Positions 57,298-64,000 of a DNA stretch of 64,000 nt are shown here, in pieces (position 1 is the stretch's first letter; every line of letters starts with the position of its first letter). A model generated the notes under the pieces. The model saw only the letters and a list, made by a program, of their open reading frames with translations, was not told where the DNA came from and made no database searches. The position numbers were made by a program, and so were the translations under genes. Source of the stretch: Streptomyces nojiriensis (GTDB lineage Bacteria > Actinomycetota > Actinomycetes > Streptomycetales > Streptomycetaceae); assembly GCF_017639205.1 (NCBI RefSeq), contig NZ_CP071139.1, positions 1,240,001 to 1,304,000 on the forward strand, written 5' to 3'.

Positions 57298-59196
57298 ATG
57301 ACAGTACGCACGGGGGCTTTCGAAGTGGCGGGCGCACAAGCGCGGCCCGTACCGGCCGCGACGGGCGGGCCCGAGAGGACGGGCCGCCGGCCCGGAGCAG
57401 GTGGTGGCGGGTTGACGCGGCGTCGGCTCGGGGCGCGACTGCTCGCCCTGGGCGGGGTGCTCGTCCTGCACTCCGCCCTCCCCGGCTCCGCGGGCGCGGC
57501 GGGCTCCGCGGGCGGCCCGGCCGAGCGGCGGGCGCTGCAGGGCCTGCGGCTGCGGTACGGATCCGCCCGCCAGGCCGGGTTGCTGGAGAGGCACCTGGAG
57601 GGGGTGGCGGACGAAGCCCGGCGCTTCCTGGGCCCCTCCCCCGAACACCCCTACTACGCGGGAGCGGTGGTCCTCGCCGGCCGGGGCCGCACCATCGCCC
57701 TGCACCGCGCCATGGGGTACGCGGTCCGGTACGCGGACTACGACGGGCGGACCGACCGGGTCCGGGAGTTCCCGGCGTCCGAACGGATCGCGATGGCCGA
57801 GGACACGGTCTTCGACCTGGCCTCGCTGACCAAGCTGTTCACCTCCATCCTGGCGGTGCAGCAGATGGAGCGCGGGCGCCTTGAGCTGGAGGCTCCGGTG
57901 TGCCGGTACCTGCCGCAGTTCACCGGGGGCGGCAAGGAGATCGTCACGGTCCGTCAGCTGCTCACGCACACCTCGGGGTTGCGCTCCTGGGCACCCTTCT
58001 ACCAGGAGTCCACGCGGGAGGGGCGGCTGAGGCTGCTGTGGTCGGTCAGGCCCCAGGAGACCCCCGGGACCGTCTACCGGTATTCCGACCTCAATCTCAT
58101 CGCGCTGCAACTGCTCCTGGAACAGATCACCGGTCGCACTCTGGACGTCCTGCTCCGCGACGAGATCACCGCTCCGCTCGGGATGCACCGCACTCGTTAC
58201 AACCCGCCGTTCTCCTGGCGCCGGGTCACCGCCGCCACCGAGGTGCAGCGCCCGCCCTGGTCCGGCCTGGACCGCGGGCTGGTGTGGGGCGAGGTCCACG
58301 ACGAGAACGCGTACGCGCTCGGCGGCGTCGCGGGCCACGCCGGGGTCTTCGGCACCGCGTGGGACCTGGCCGTCCTCGCCCGCGCCCTCCTCGACGGCGG
58401 GGTCTACGCGGGCAAGCGGATCCTGCGCCCCGCCTCCGTCGAGCTGCTCTTCACCGACTACAACACGGCCTTCCCCGGCGACGACCACGGTCTCGGCTTC
58501 GAGCTCTACCAGCACTGGTACATGGGCGCCATGGCCACCCCGCACTCCGCCGGGCACACCGGCTTCACCGGCACCTCCCTGGTCCTCGACCCCTCCACCG
58601 ACTCGTTCCTGGTCCTGCTCGGCAACTCCGTCCACCCCGTGCGGACCTGGCGGGCCGGCAGCGCGCCAAGGGTCGCGGTCGGCAACCGCTTCGCCCGCGC
58701 CGTCCCGGTCCGCACCCGGCACGGCGGCGCGGCCTGGTTCTCCGGCATCCAGGCGGGCGCCTCGGGCACCCTCACGCTGCCGCCGCTCGGCCCGGCCACG
58801 GCCGCGGCCCGGCTGCGCTGCGCCGTGTGGTGGGACACCGTGCCCGGCGAGGGCGCCCTGCACCTGGAGGCCTCCGCCGACGGGGAGCACTGGGAGGCGC
58901 TGCCCTTCAGCACGCTGCGGTCCACCGGCGGCACCCCCGAGCAGTGGCCGCGGGGCTCCGTGAGCGGCTGGTCGGGCCGTGTCTGGCACCGATTGGAAGC
59001 CCCCCTCACGGCCGCCTGGGCGGGACGCGAGGTACGGCTGCGCTTCCGCCACACCGCGACCGGCCGCTACGTGGGGCGCGGGGCCTACGTGGACGTGGTG
59101 CGCGTGGCGGAACCGGGCCGGCTGCTCTTCGCGGAGGACCGCCCCGCCGACGCCGACCGCATCGAGGCCATCGGCTGGACCCGGTCGGCGGACTGA
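57298..59196 (+). CDS. Secreted serine hydrolase, class C beta-lactamase/esterase family, with C-terminal beta domain
   Basis: A 632-residue exported protein. A twin-arginine-like leader (LTRRRLGARLLALGGVLVLH, about 39-58) follows a 38-residue disordered start. The beta-lactamase-fold domain is at about 90-450: SxxK motif DLASLTKLFT (about 176), Tyr motif YRYSDLNLIAL (about 261) and HTGFTG (about 421). Canonical class C enzymes are about 380 residues; here about 180 further residues (WFSGIQAGASGTLTLPPLG; WHRLEAPLTAAWAGREVRLR) form a beta-sandwich, perhaps binding carbohydrate. Physiological substrates may be peptidoglycan-derived or ester compounds; beta-lactam resistance is not implied. AGGAGG lies upstream of the ATG. 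Confidence 0.87.
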   Translation: MTVRTGAFEVAGAQARPVPAATGGPERTGRRPGAGGGGLTRRRLGARLLALGGVLVLHSALPGSAGAAGSAGGPAERRALQGLRLRYGSARQAGLLERHLEGVADEARRFLGPSPEHPYYAGAVVLAGRGRTIALHRAMGYAVRYADYDGRTDRVREFPASERIAMAEDTVFDLASLTKLFTSILAVQQMERGRLELEAPVCRYLPQFTGGGKEIVTVRQLLTHTSGLRSWAPFYQESTREGRLRLLWSVRPQETPGTVYRYSDLNLIALQLLLEQITGRTLDVLLRDEITAPLGMHRTRYNPPFSWRRVTAATEVQRPPWSGLDRGLVWGEVHDENAYALGGVAGHAGVFGTAWDLAVLARALLDGGVYAGKRILRPASVELLFTDYNTAFPGDDHGLGFELYQHWYMGAMATPHSAGHTGFTGTSLVLDPSTDSFLVLLGNSVHPVRTWRAGSAPRVAVGNRFARAVPVRTRHGGAAWFSGIQAGASGTLTLPPLGPATAAARLRCAVWWDTVPGEGALHLEASADGEHWEALPFSTLRSTGGTPEQWPRGSVSGWSGRVWHRLEAPLTAAWAGREVRLRFRHTATGRYVGRGAYVDVVRVAEPGRLLFAEDRPADADRIEAIGWTRSAD

Positions 59197-59229
59197 CCCC
59201 GCCGACCGCCCCCGCGGCAGGACACCCGC

Positions 59230-59604
59230 TCAGTGCCGTACGAGACAGAAGGGATGCCCCGCCGGGTCCGCGTAGATCCGCCAGCCGCGCCCGTCCGAGC
59301 CGTCGAGCAGCGTCCCGCCGGCCGCCAGCACCTCCTCCTGCGCCCGGTCCAGGTCCGGGACGCCGAGGTCCAGGTGGAACTGCTGGGGGCGGGTGGGGTC
59401 GGGCCAGCGCGGCGGGACGTGGTCCAGGGCCTGCTGGAAGGCGAGGACCAGGCCCGAGGGGGTGTGGAGCGTCGCCCAGCTCTCGTCGAGCGACCAGCGC
59501 CGGTCCGGCTGGTTGACGTTCCCGCCGAGCAGGGACCGGTAGAACTCGGCGAGCGTCTGAGGCTCGGGACAGTCCAGGACCACGCATTGCAGTTCAGCGA
59601 TCAT
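59230..59604 (-). CDS. VOC-family (glyoxalase-like) protein
   Basis: A 124-residue single-domain VOC protein: LQCVVLDCPEPQTLAEFY, FHLDLGVPDLDRAQEEVLAAGG and WRIYADPAGHPFCLVRH. These give the usual metal-site His/Glu positions of glyoxalase-like domains, though the ligand is unknown. It overlaps the end of the upstream SLOG-like gene by 11 bp, implying coupled expression. It ends 34 bp from the convergent hydrolase gene. Confidence 0.87.
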   Translation of the reverse strand: MIAELQCVVLDCPEPQTLAEFYRSLLGGNVNQPDRRWSLDESWATLHTPSGLVLAFQQALDHVPPRWPDPTRPQQFHLDLGVPDLDRAQEEVLAAGGTLLDGSDGRGWRIYADPAGHPFCLVRH

Positions 59605-60136
59605 GACCGGATCCTAGGCCGCAGGGGGCGCCTCGCCGATCGGGCCGGATCCGGGGTCGTCGAGCGGCGCCGGCCGGCCAGACGACCTCCACCGGCATCC
59701 CCTGCGCGCGGGCCGTCGCCACGGCGTCGCCCGTTCCGCCCGGCCGGCCACCCCGCCCGCCGTCCCAGACCGCGACCAGGAGTTCGGCCCGGCCGAGCAG
59801 CAGCCGGTTGGCGGCGGCGTAGGCGGCCGCGCCCGCTCTTCGGTACGGCATGACCTTGACCTCGGCGGCTGCCCGCAGGAGGCGGTCGTACGCGCCGGCG
59901 TGCGGTCCCGCCGGCATGCGCGAGCGGTAGTCGGCCGAGGGGAGGACCGCCACCAGCCGGCCGCCGAGCGCGAGGACGGCATCCGCGAAGACCGTGTCCG
60001 CGCCCGCGGCCAGGCAGGACATTCCGGTGAGCTCCGCGGCCGGGTAGCGGGCGAGCAGCGGGGCCAGCGCCTCTGCGACCAGGGGGAGGCTCGCCCCGGT
60101 GAGGTTCGTATGGCCCGTCACCGCAAGGGTCGCCAT
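59594..60136 (-). CDS. SLOG (Rossmann-like ligand-sensing) domain protein
   Basis: A 180-residue protein with the SLOG/DprA-like Rossmann fold: LAVTGHTNLTGASLPLVAEA, LTGMSCLAAGADTVFADAVL and GGRLVAVLPSADYRSRMPAG. The VTGH...NLT and GADTVFA motifs are typical of SLOG proteins predicted to bind nucleotide-derived messengers. Family members are often linked to conflict or signalling systems. Here the neighbours are a VOC gene (overlapping downstream) and a divergently unrelated lipoprotein hydrolase, so no effector is evident. The ATG at 60136 starts MATLAVTGH. Confidence 0.78.
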   Translation of the reverse strand: MATLAVTGHTNLTGASLPLVAEALAPLLARYPAAELTGMSCLAAGADTVFADAVLALGGRLVAVLPSADYRSRMPAGPHAGAYDRLLRAAAEVKVMPYRRAGAAAYAAANRLLLGRAELLVAVWDGGRGGRPGGTGDAVATARAQGMPVEVVWPAGAARRPRIRPDRRGAPCGLGSGHDR

Positions 60137-60259
60137 GGCAGCGCTGCTCCGCATCGAAGGACCGGCATCGAGGCCGCCGGGCGGCGACGCCCCCATCATG
60201 CAGAGCCGGGCCGGCCCCGGCCACGGATTTCCGGCCGGGCAGGCCTGCGGAGCCGCTCG

Positions 60260-61663
60260 TCAGCGGTTCAGGAGCGTCTTCTCGAGCCAGTCGAAGACGA
60301 CCTCGCAGTGCAGCTGCGGGGCCATGGGGGAACAGTGCAGCTGCGCGCCCTGGGCCGCCGTCAGTTTCAGGTAGTCCTTGGGCGAGGTGAGGGCGTCGTA
60401 CATGCGGCGCGGCTGGCCGGGGTAGAACTGCTCGCCCTCGTAGTCCAGTACCAGGGTGGGTGCCTTGATGCGGCCGACGACATCGGTGATCGACAGCGCC
60501 TGGATGCGGGTGGCGGGGGTGTAGAAGTCGGTGAAGAGCTTTCCCCGACGGGCTTCGAGCATCGCGGGGATGGAAAACGGCTCGAAGCGCTTCTTCATCA
60601 CGTCGGCCGCGTCCGGGGGCAGTTCGGGGACGACCTCCTTGTTCCAGATGTCGTTCGTCTCCTGCTTGGACGGGGTGAGGATCTTCCGGATCTCGGGCGG
60701 GAAGCCCAGCCACGGCTCCAGGCAGCCCGGCATGGCCACCAGCGCGGCGATCCGGGTCTCGAACGCCGCCGCCCTCGGGGCGAGGTCCCCCGCCATGCTC
60801 AGACCGGTCAGGGCGATCTTGTCCGGGTCCACGTCGGCGCGGGCCGTCAGCCAGTCGACGAGGGGCGTGACGACCTTCTCCCAGGTGGGCGTGAAGACGA
60901 CCTGGTCCACGAAGAGCAGCTGCCCCTGGCCCGGCCCGTCGTAGACGAGCGCGTTCCAGCCCCGGTCCAGCGCGGCCGGGACCCCGTAGGTCCACATGTC
61001 CACGTTCTGGCCGTCGCTCCCGTTGGTCAGGATCACCGTCGGGCGCGGGGTGCCGGAGGTGTCGGGGCGGAAGAACCACACCGGCAGCGGTGTGGCGCCG
61101 TAGGGCACGTTCGCCTTCACCGGCGCGGGCTCGCACAGGCCGCAGAAGGTGTCCCAGGCCCCGCGCCCCGCCTTGTACAGCTGCTCCTCGCTGCCGGGGT
61201 CGTCCGAACCGAGGACGAAGAACAGCGCCTGACCGTAGTACTGGGCGGCGCGCAGCGCCCGGAACCGCTTGGTCTGCCCGTCGGCCGGGGCGCCCGGGGG
61301 TGCCTCCAGGAGCTGGTCGCCGAGGGCGCGGAAGGTCTGTACGTACGTCTGCGCGGTCAGACCGGCGTCGTTGATCGTGTTCACGGCCGTGAGGACCTCG
61401 CCGACCTCGGCGGCTCCTGCGCCCGAGCCACCGAGCGCGAGGAGTCCGTTGAAGTTGTACGCCGGGTCCTTGAACAGGGTCATCGCGCCCGGGGTGAGGC
61501 CGCCCGCGGCCGCGGTGGGTGGGGCGGAGCCGCTGGACGCCGCCGCCGGGGCGCCTGAGGCGCCGCCGCGGCTGCAGCCGGCCACGAGGGCGGCTCCCGC
61601 CCCGGCCGTGAGCAGAGCGCGGCGGGTGGGGCCGGAGTGCCGGTCACCGGATATGTGGTTCAT
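60260..61663 (-). CDS. Tat lipoprotein, alpha/beta hydrolase (FrsA/esterase-like)
   Basis: A 467-residue exported lipoprotein hydrolase. A twin-arginine signal with lipobox (TRRALLTAGAGAALVAGC, about residues 13-30) precedes a Gly/Ala/Ser-rich linker. The alpha/beta hydrolase domain covers about 190-465: VILTNGSDGQNVDMW, ALVYDGPGQGQLLF, the nucleophile elbow GLSMAGDLAPRA, an Asp in LDYEGEQFYPGQ and a terminal His in GAQLHCSP. The N-terminal helical region resembles the cap of dihydropseudooxynicotine hydrolase-type enzymes. Probably an esterase or C-C hydrolase, substrate unknown. The ATG is at 61663. Confidence 0.83.
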   Translation of the reverse strand: MNHISGDRHSGPTRRALLTAGAGAALVAGCSRGGASGAPAAASSGSAPPTAAAGGLTPGAMTLFKDPAYNFNGLLALGGSGAGAAEVGEVLTAVNTINDAGLTAQTYVQTFRALGDQLLEAPPGAPADGQTKRFRALRAAQYYGQALFFVLGSDDPGSEEQLYKAGRGAWDTFCGLCEPAPVKANVPYGATPLPVWFFRPDTSGTPRPTVILTNGSDGQNVDMWTYGVPAALDRGWNALVYDGPGQGQLLFVDQVVFTPTWEKVVTPLVDWLTARADVDPDKIALTGLSMAGDLAPRAAAFETRIAALVAMPGCLEPWLGFPPEIRKILTPSKQETNDIWNKEVVPELPPDAADVMKKRFEPFSIPAMLEARRGKLFTDFYTPATRIQALSITDVVGRIKAPTLVLDYEGEQFYPGQPRRMYDALTSPKDYLKLTAAQGAQLHCSPMAPQLHCEVVFDWLEKTLLNR

Positions 61664-62097
61664 GCCATCGGAACGTAGCCCCGACGCGGTGCGGCGGCCT
61701 GCCGTCCCGTCCGGTGCGGTTGGCGCGGGGCCGTCCGGCCCCGTCCCCGGCCGGCCCCGAACCGGCAGGTCGCGGGCGTGCGTCCCGGCCTGTCGGCGCG
61801 GGCTTCCGGACACCGCCCGCCTTGGGCCGGTCGAGGGAAGGGGCCCCGACCGGCCGGGGGGGGGAGGCCGATCGGGGCGGCCCCGGCCGACCGGGGGGAG
61901 AGGCCGGCCAGGGCGTTTCGGGAGGGGCGGGGACATCGGCCCCTTGCCCGCACCACGTATGGATGAACGGTCAACCACCCCGGGAGGTTCCCGGCCCCGG
62001 TGTCGGTCCCGTATCGAGCTCGCCATCCCGCGCCGGCCCGGAACGTCCTACGCTGAAAAGCGGCGGCCGAACCGGCGAGCGGCCCGCGGCCGCCCCC

Positions 62098-62135
62098 GTG
62101 GGCACCTGCCCCTCCCCCACTGCGCAGGTGCCCAC
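62098..62135. terminator. Hairpin with 12-bp arms
   Basis: GTGGGCACCTGC pairs perfectly with GCAGGTGCCCAC over a 14-nt loop. It follows the TetR terminator hairpin and may act as a second terminator for that gene. Confidence 0.6.
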
Positions 62136-62165
62136 CACGGCTTGGCGCGACGGCGCGACTGCGCG

Positions 62166-62195
62166 ACGACCCGAAGGACCCCGGCGCCCTTCGGG
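62166..62195 (-). terminator. Terminator of the TetR gene
   Basis: GACCCGAAGG pairs with CCTTCGGGTC over 10 bp with a 10-nt loop, directly abutting the TetR stop codon at 62196. Confidence 0.75.
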
Positions 62196-62867
62196 TCAGG
62201 CCGGACGGGCGAGGACCGCGTCGAGCATCCGCCGGGTGACGGAGGTCAACTCGGCGAGGTCGGGGGCCGGGCGGGAGCGGGCGAGAGCGCCGGCCAGCCG
62301 GTCGTAGAGGAGCCCGTCCGTCCAGGCGACCAGCAGTTCGGCGGCCTCCTCGGGCCGCTGCGCGCCGAGGGCGGCGAGGACGCCCGAGGCACGGACCCGG
62401 GCTCCCTGACCCGCCCGGTGGAAGTCCGCCTCCAGTTCGGGATTGCGGGCCGCTTCGAGGCTGAGTTCGAAGCGGGCCAGCTGGCGCGCGCGGCCCGCCG
62501 TCAGCCAGCGGTGCAGCAACCCGGCCAGCGCGGCCGCGGCCGCGGCCCGGTCCGCCTCCGGGGGCGCCGGCGGAGCCTCGGGCGCGCGAGCACCCCCGAG
62601 GTCGGCCGGGTGACCGATGCCGGCCAGGTCACCGACGTCGCCGAGGTCGCCCAGGTCCAGCTCGGCCAGCCGCTGGTAGCAGGCCCCGATCAGTGCCGTC
62701 CTCGTACGGAAGTAGTACGAGGTGCTCCCGGCCGGCAGCCCCGCCGCGCCGTCGACCGCGCGGTGGGTCAGGCCCCGGAGCCCGGCGGCGGCGACGAGGT
62801 CGATCGCGGTATCGGCGATCAGCGTTCTGCGATCCGCCGCGGGCGGGTTCTTGCGAGGGGTGGACAT
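62196..62867 (-). CDS. TetR-family repressor divergent to a flavin monooxygenase
   Basis: A 223-residue TetR protein. The HTH is at about residues 15-60: RRTLIADTAIDLVAAAG, LTHRAVDGAAGLPAGSTSYYF, RTRTALI. A Gly/Asp/Ala-rich insert (LDLGDLGDVGDLAGIGHPAD) and a helical TetR_C-like domain follow. Two identical half-site operators lie 8-53 bp upstream of its ATG, in the divergent promoter of the monooxygenase. The layout suggests autorepression and substrate-induced expression of the oxygenase. Confidence 0.93.
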   Translation of the reverse strand: MSTPRKNPPAADRRTLIADTAIDLVAAAGLRGLTHRAVDGAAGLPAGSTSYYFRTRTALIGACYQRLAELDLGDLGDVGDLAGIGHPADLGGARAPEAPPAPPEADRAAAAAALAGLLHRWLTAGRARQLARFELSLEAARNPELEADFHRAGQGARVRASGVLAALGAQRPEEAAELLVAWTDGLLYDRLAGALARSRPAPDLAELTSVTRRMLDAVLARPA

Positions 62868-62869
62868 CC

Positions 62870-62920
62870 GCTCACTCTACAGCTGTAGAGTGAGCACCAT
62901 CGGACTCTACACATGTAGAG
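62870..62920. promoter_or_regulatory. Double TetR operator CTCTACA-N2-TGTAGAG
   Basis: Site 1 (62875-62890, centre GC) lies within a longer perfect 26-bp palindrome (62870-62895). Site 2 (62905-62920, centre CA) has the same 7-bp arms. The copies start exactly 30 bp apart, about three helical turns, so two repressor dimers would bind on one face of the DNA. Confidence 0.88.
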
Positions 62921-62966
62921 GATCCGGCCGGAGGAGTAGCGAGGAAGAGGAAACGGGGGACTCGTC

Positions 62967-64000
62967 ATGTCGGCAGTTCAGCGTCACGCGGTCGTGGCGG
63001 GCGCGGGGATCGGCGGACTCACCGCGGCCGTGGCCCTGCACCGCCACGGCTGGCGGGTCACCGTCTGCGAGCGCGCGGCCGGGCCGACCGCGGCCGGCGC
63101 CGGGATCGTGCTCGCCCCCAACGCCCTGCGCGCCTTCGACACCATCGGCTTCGACATCACCCGCGCGGCGGGCCGTGCCGTCCCCGCCGCGATGGGCCTG
63201 CGCCGCCCGGACGGCCGCTGGCTCAGCCGCGCCGACACCGCCGCGCTGGCCGCCCGCTTCGGCGGCCCGCCGCTCGCCCTGCACCGCTCGGCGCTGGCCG
63301 GCGCCCTGGCCGCCGCGCTCCCCGCCACGGCGGTCCGCTACGGCGTCGCCGTCACCTCGGTGGACGACGCCGACGGCTCCCCGGTGGTCCGCACCGACGC
63401 CGGCGACCTCGGCGGCGCCGACCTCGTCATCGCCGCCGACGGCATCCACAGCCCGCTGCGCCGCCAGTACTTCCCGGACCACCCCGGCCTCCACCACAGC
63501 GGGGAGACCGCCTGGCGCACGGTCCTGCCCGCCGCCGCGAGCAGCGCCGGGACGGCGACCGCCGAGACCTGGGGCCGCGGCGAGCGTTTCGGTGTGGTCC
63601 CGCTCGCCGACGGCCGGATCTACCTCTACGCCACCGCCGTCGTCCCCGCCGGCCACCGCCCTGCCGACGTCCGCGCCGAACTCCTGCGCCGCTACGGCAC
63701 CTGGCACGACCCGATCCCGGCCCTGCTGGAGCGGATCGACCCGGCGGCCGTGCTCCAGCACGACCTGTACGACCTGGCCGCCCCGCTCCCCCGCTTCCAC
63801 CACGGGCGCCTGGCCTGGCTCGGCGACGCCGCCCACGCCATGACCCCCAACCTGGGCCAGGGCGGCTGCCAGGCCGTCGAGGACGCCGCGGTCCTCGGCC
63901 ATCTCCTGGCCGGCACCGACGCCGCGGACGTCCCGGCCGCCCTCGCGGCCTACAGCGCGGCCCGCCGCGCGCGCACCGACGCCATCCGCGTCCGCGCGCG
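62967..64000 (+). CDS. FAD-dependent monooxygenase (3' end outside window)
   Basis: A group A flavin monooxygenase of the PHBH/UbiH type, at least 344 residues visible and about 380-400 expected. The FAD-binding GxGxxG motif is VVAGAGIGGLTAAVALHRHG (about residues 9-28). DLVIAADGIHSPLRRQY is the DG motif (about 152-168). The second FAD motif is WLGDAAHAMTPNLGQGGCQA (about 288-307). It hydroxylates an aromatic or polyketide-like substrate, to be decided by neighbours beyond the window. The gene is controlled by the divergent TetR protein through a double operator. The ATG at 62967 follows an A/G-rich leader (GGAAGAGGAAACGGGG). Confidence 0.9.
   Translation, partial: MSAVQRHAVVAGAGIGGLTAAVALHRHGWRVTVCERAAGPTAAGAGIVLAPNALRAFDTIGFDITRAAGRAVPAAMGLRRPDGRWLSRADTAALAARFGGPPLALHRSALAGALAAALPATAVRYGVAVTSVDDADGSPVVRTDAGDLGGADLVIAADGIHSPLRRQYFPDHPGLHHSGETAWRTVLPAAASSAGTATAETWGRGERFGVVPLADGRIYLYATAVVPAGHRPADVRAELLRRYGTWHDPIPALLERIDPAAVLQHDLYDLAAPLPRFHHGRLAWLGDAAHAMTPNLGQGGCQAVEDAAVLGHLLAGTDAADVPAALAAYSAARRARTDAIRVRA

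Larger units (their letters stand above)
61664..62195. other. Long intergenic region with two hairpins
   Basis: A 532-bp gap between two leftward genes. It is dominated by G/C homopolymer-like tracts (for instance around 61850-61900), and I see no ORF with a ribosome binding site. The right end holds two strong inverted repeats (62098-62135 and 62166-62195). The promoter of the lipoprotein hydrolase must lie near its left side. Confidence 0.5.

Noticed and set aside
57298..59196. A beta-lactam resistance gene
   Set aside because: The SxxK and Tyr motifs place it in the broad class C/esterase family only; length and the extra C-terminal domain do not fit known resistance enzymes.

Overview
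The window reads as chromosomal DNA from a Streptomyces species or very close relative. Base composition is extremely GC-rich (roughly 70% or more by eye), with GC-saturated third codon positions. Lineage markers include a Streptomyces subtilisin-inhibitor protein (SSI family), an NsdA-family differentiation regulator, Roadblock/LC7 proteins, mycothiol-dependent-type enzymes, a DUF397 protein, a SpoIIE-type PP2C phosphatase and three genes carrying the rare TTA (bldA) codon. I saw no rRNA, tRNA, CRISPR array, intact insertion sequence or phage gene. The only mobile-element trace is a decayed IS630-type transposase remnant near 44.3 kb.

Layout. 0-7.3 kb: an FtsX-type ABC exporter pair, the SSI-type inhibitor, a translationally coupled ATP-grasp/GNAT pair, a small secreted protein, a sirtuin and a VOC protein. 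7.4-11 kb: a two-domain GT2/TagF-like wall-polymer enzyme. 11.2-13.8 kb: a four-gene Roadblock/LC7 plus PATAN-like operon preceded by a tiny IclR-type HTH protein. 13.9-20 kb: DUF6461, TetR and two PucR-type regulators flanking a KimA-like potassium permease. 20.1-22.9 kb: a two-subunit molybdenum hydroxylase. 23.3-28.6 kb: SpoIIE phosphatase, NsdA-family regulator, phosphotransferase and a membrane protein. 28.6-30.4 kb: a ketosteroid dehydrogenase-like flavoprotein. 30.5-37.2 kb: small conserved, regulatory and secreted proteins. 37.4-43.4 kb: a sterol side-chain-type catabolic cluster. 43.5-48.7 kb: DinB, DUF3291, a lipoprotein, phenylacetate-CoA ligase and a YihY-like protein. 48.7-57 kb: acyl-CoA synthetase, penicillin acylase-family hydrolase, Ca/H antiporter, then an acyl-CoA synthetase/nitronate monooxygenase operon. 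57.3-64 kb: secreted beta-lactamase-family protein, VOC, SLOG-like protein, lipoprotein hydrolase, and a TetR/flavin monooxygenase divergon cut by the window end.

How the parts connect. The most coherent theme is CoA-dependent catabolism of sterol-like or aromatic substrates. The block at 37.4-43.4 kb (two SCP-x type thiolases, a double OB-fold protein, an enoyl-CoA hydratase and a divergent acyl-CoA synthetase) matches in gene types, pairing and protein sizes a subset of the mycobacterial KstR cholesterol regulon (Rv3515c/Rv3516 and Rv3521-Rv3523). A KstR-like box sits in its divergent promoter. A second 17-bp palindrome, TCTGA-N7-TCAGA, occurs in that same promoter and also upstream of the distant ketosteroid dehydrogenase-like gene (28.6 kb) and the nitronate monooxygenase operon (57.0 kb), implying one dispersed regulon whose regulator is not obvious in the window. 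This shared operator is the strongest candidate for something undescribed. Second is the Roadblock/PATAN operon, which lacks the kinase and GTPase genes of conservons, has its own palindrome and carries a TTA codon.
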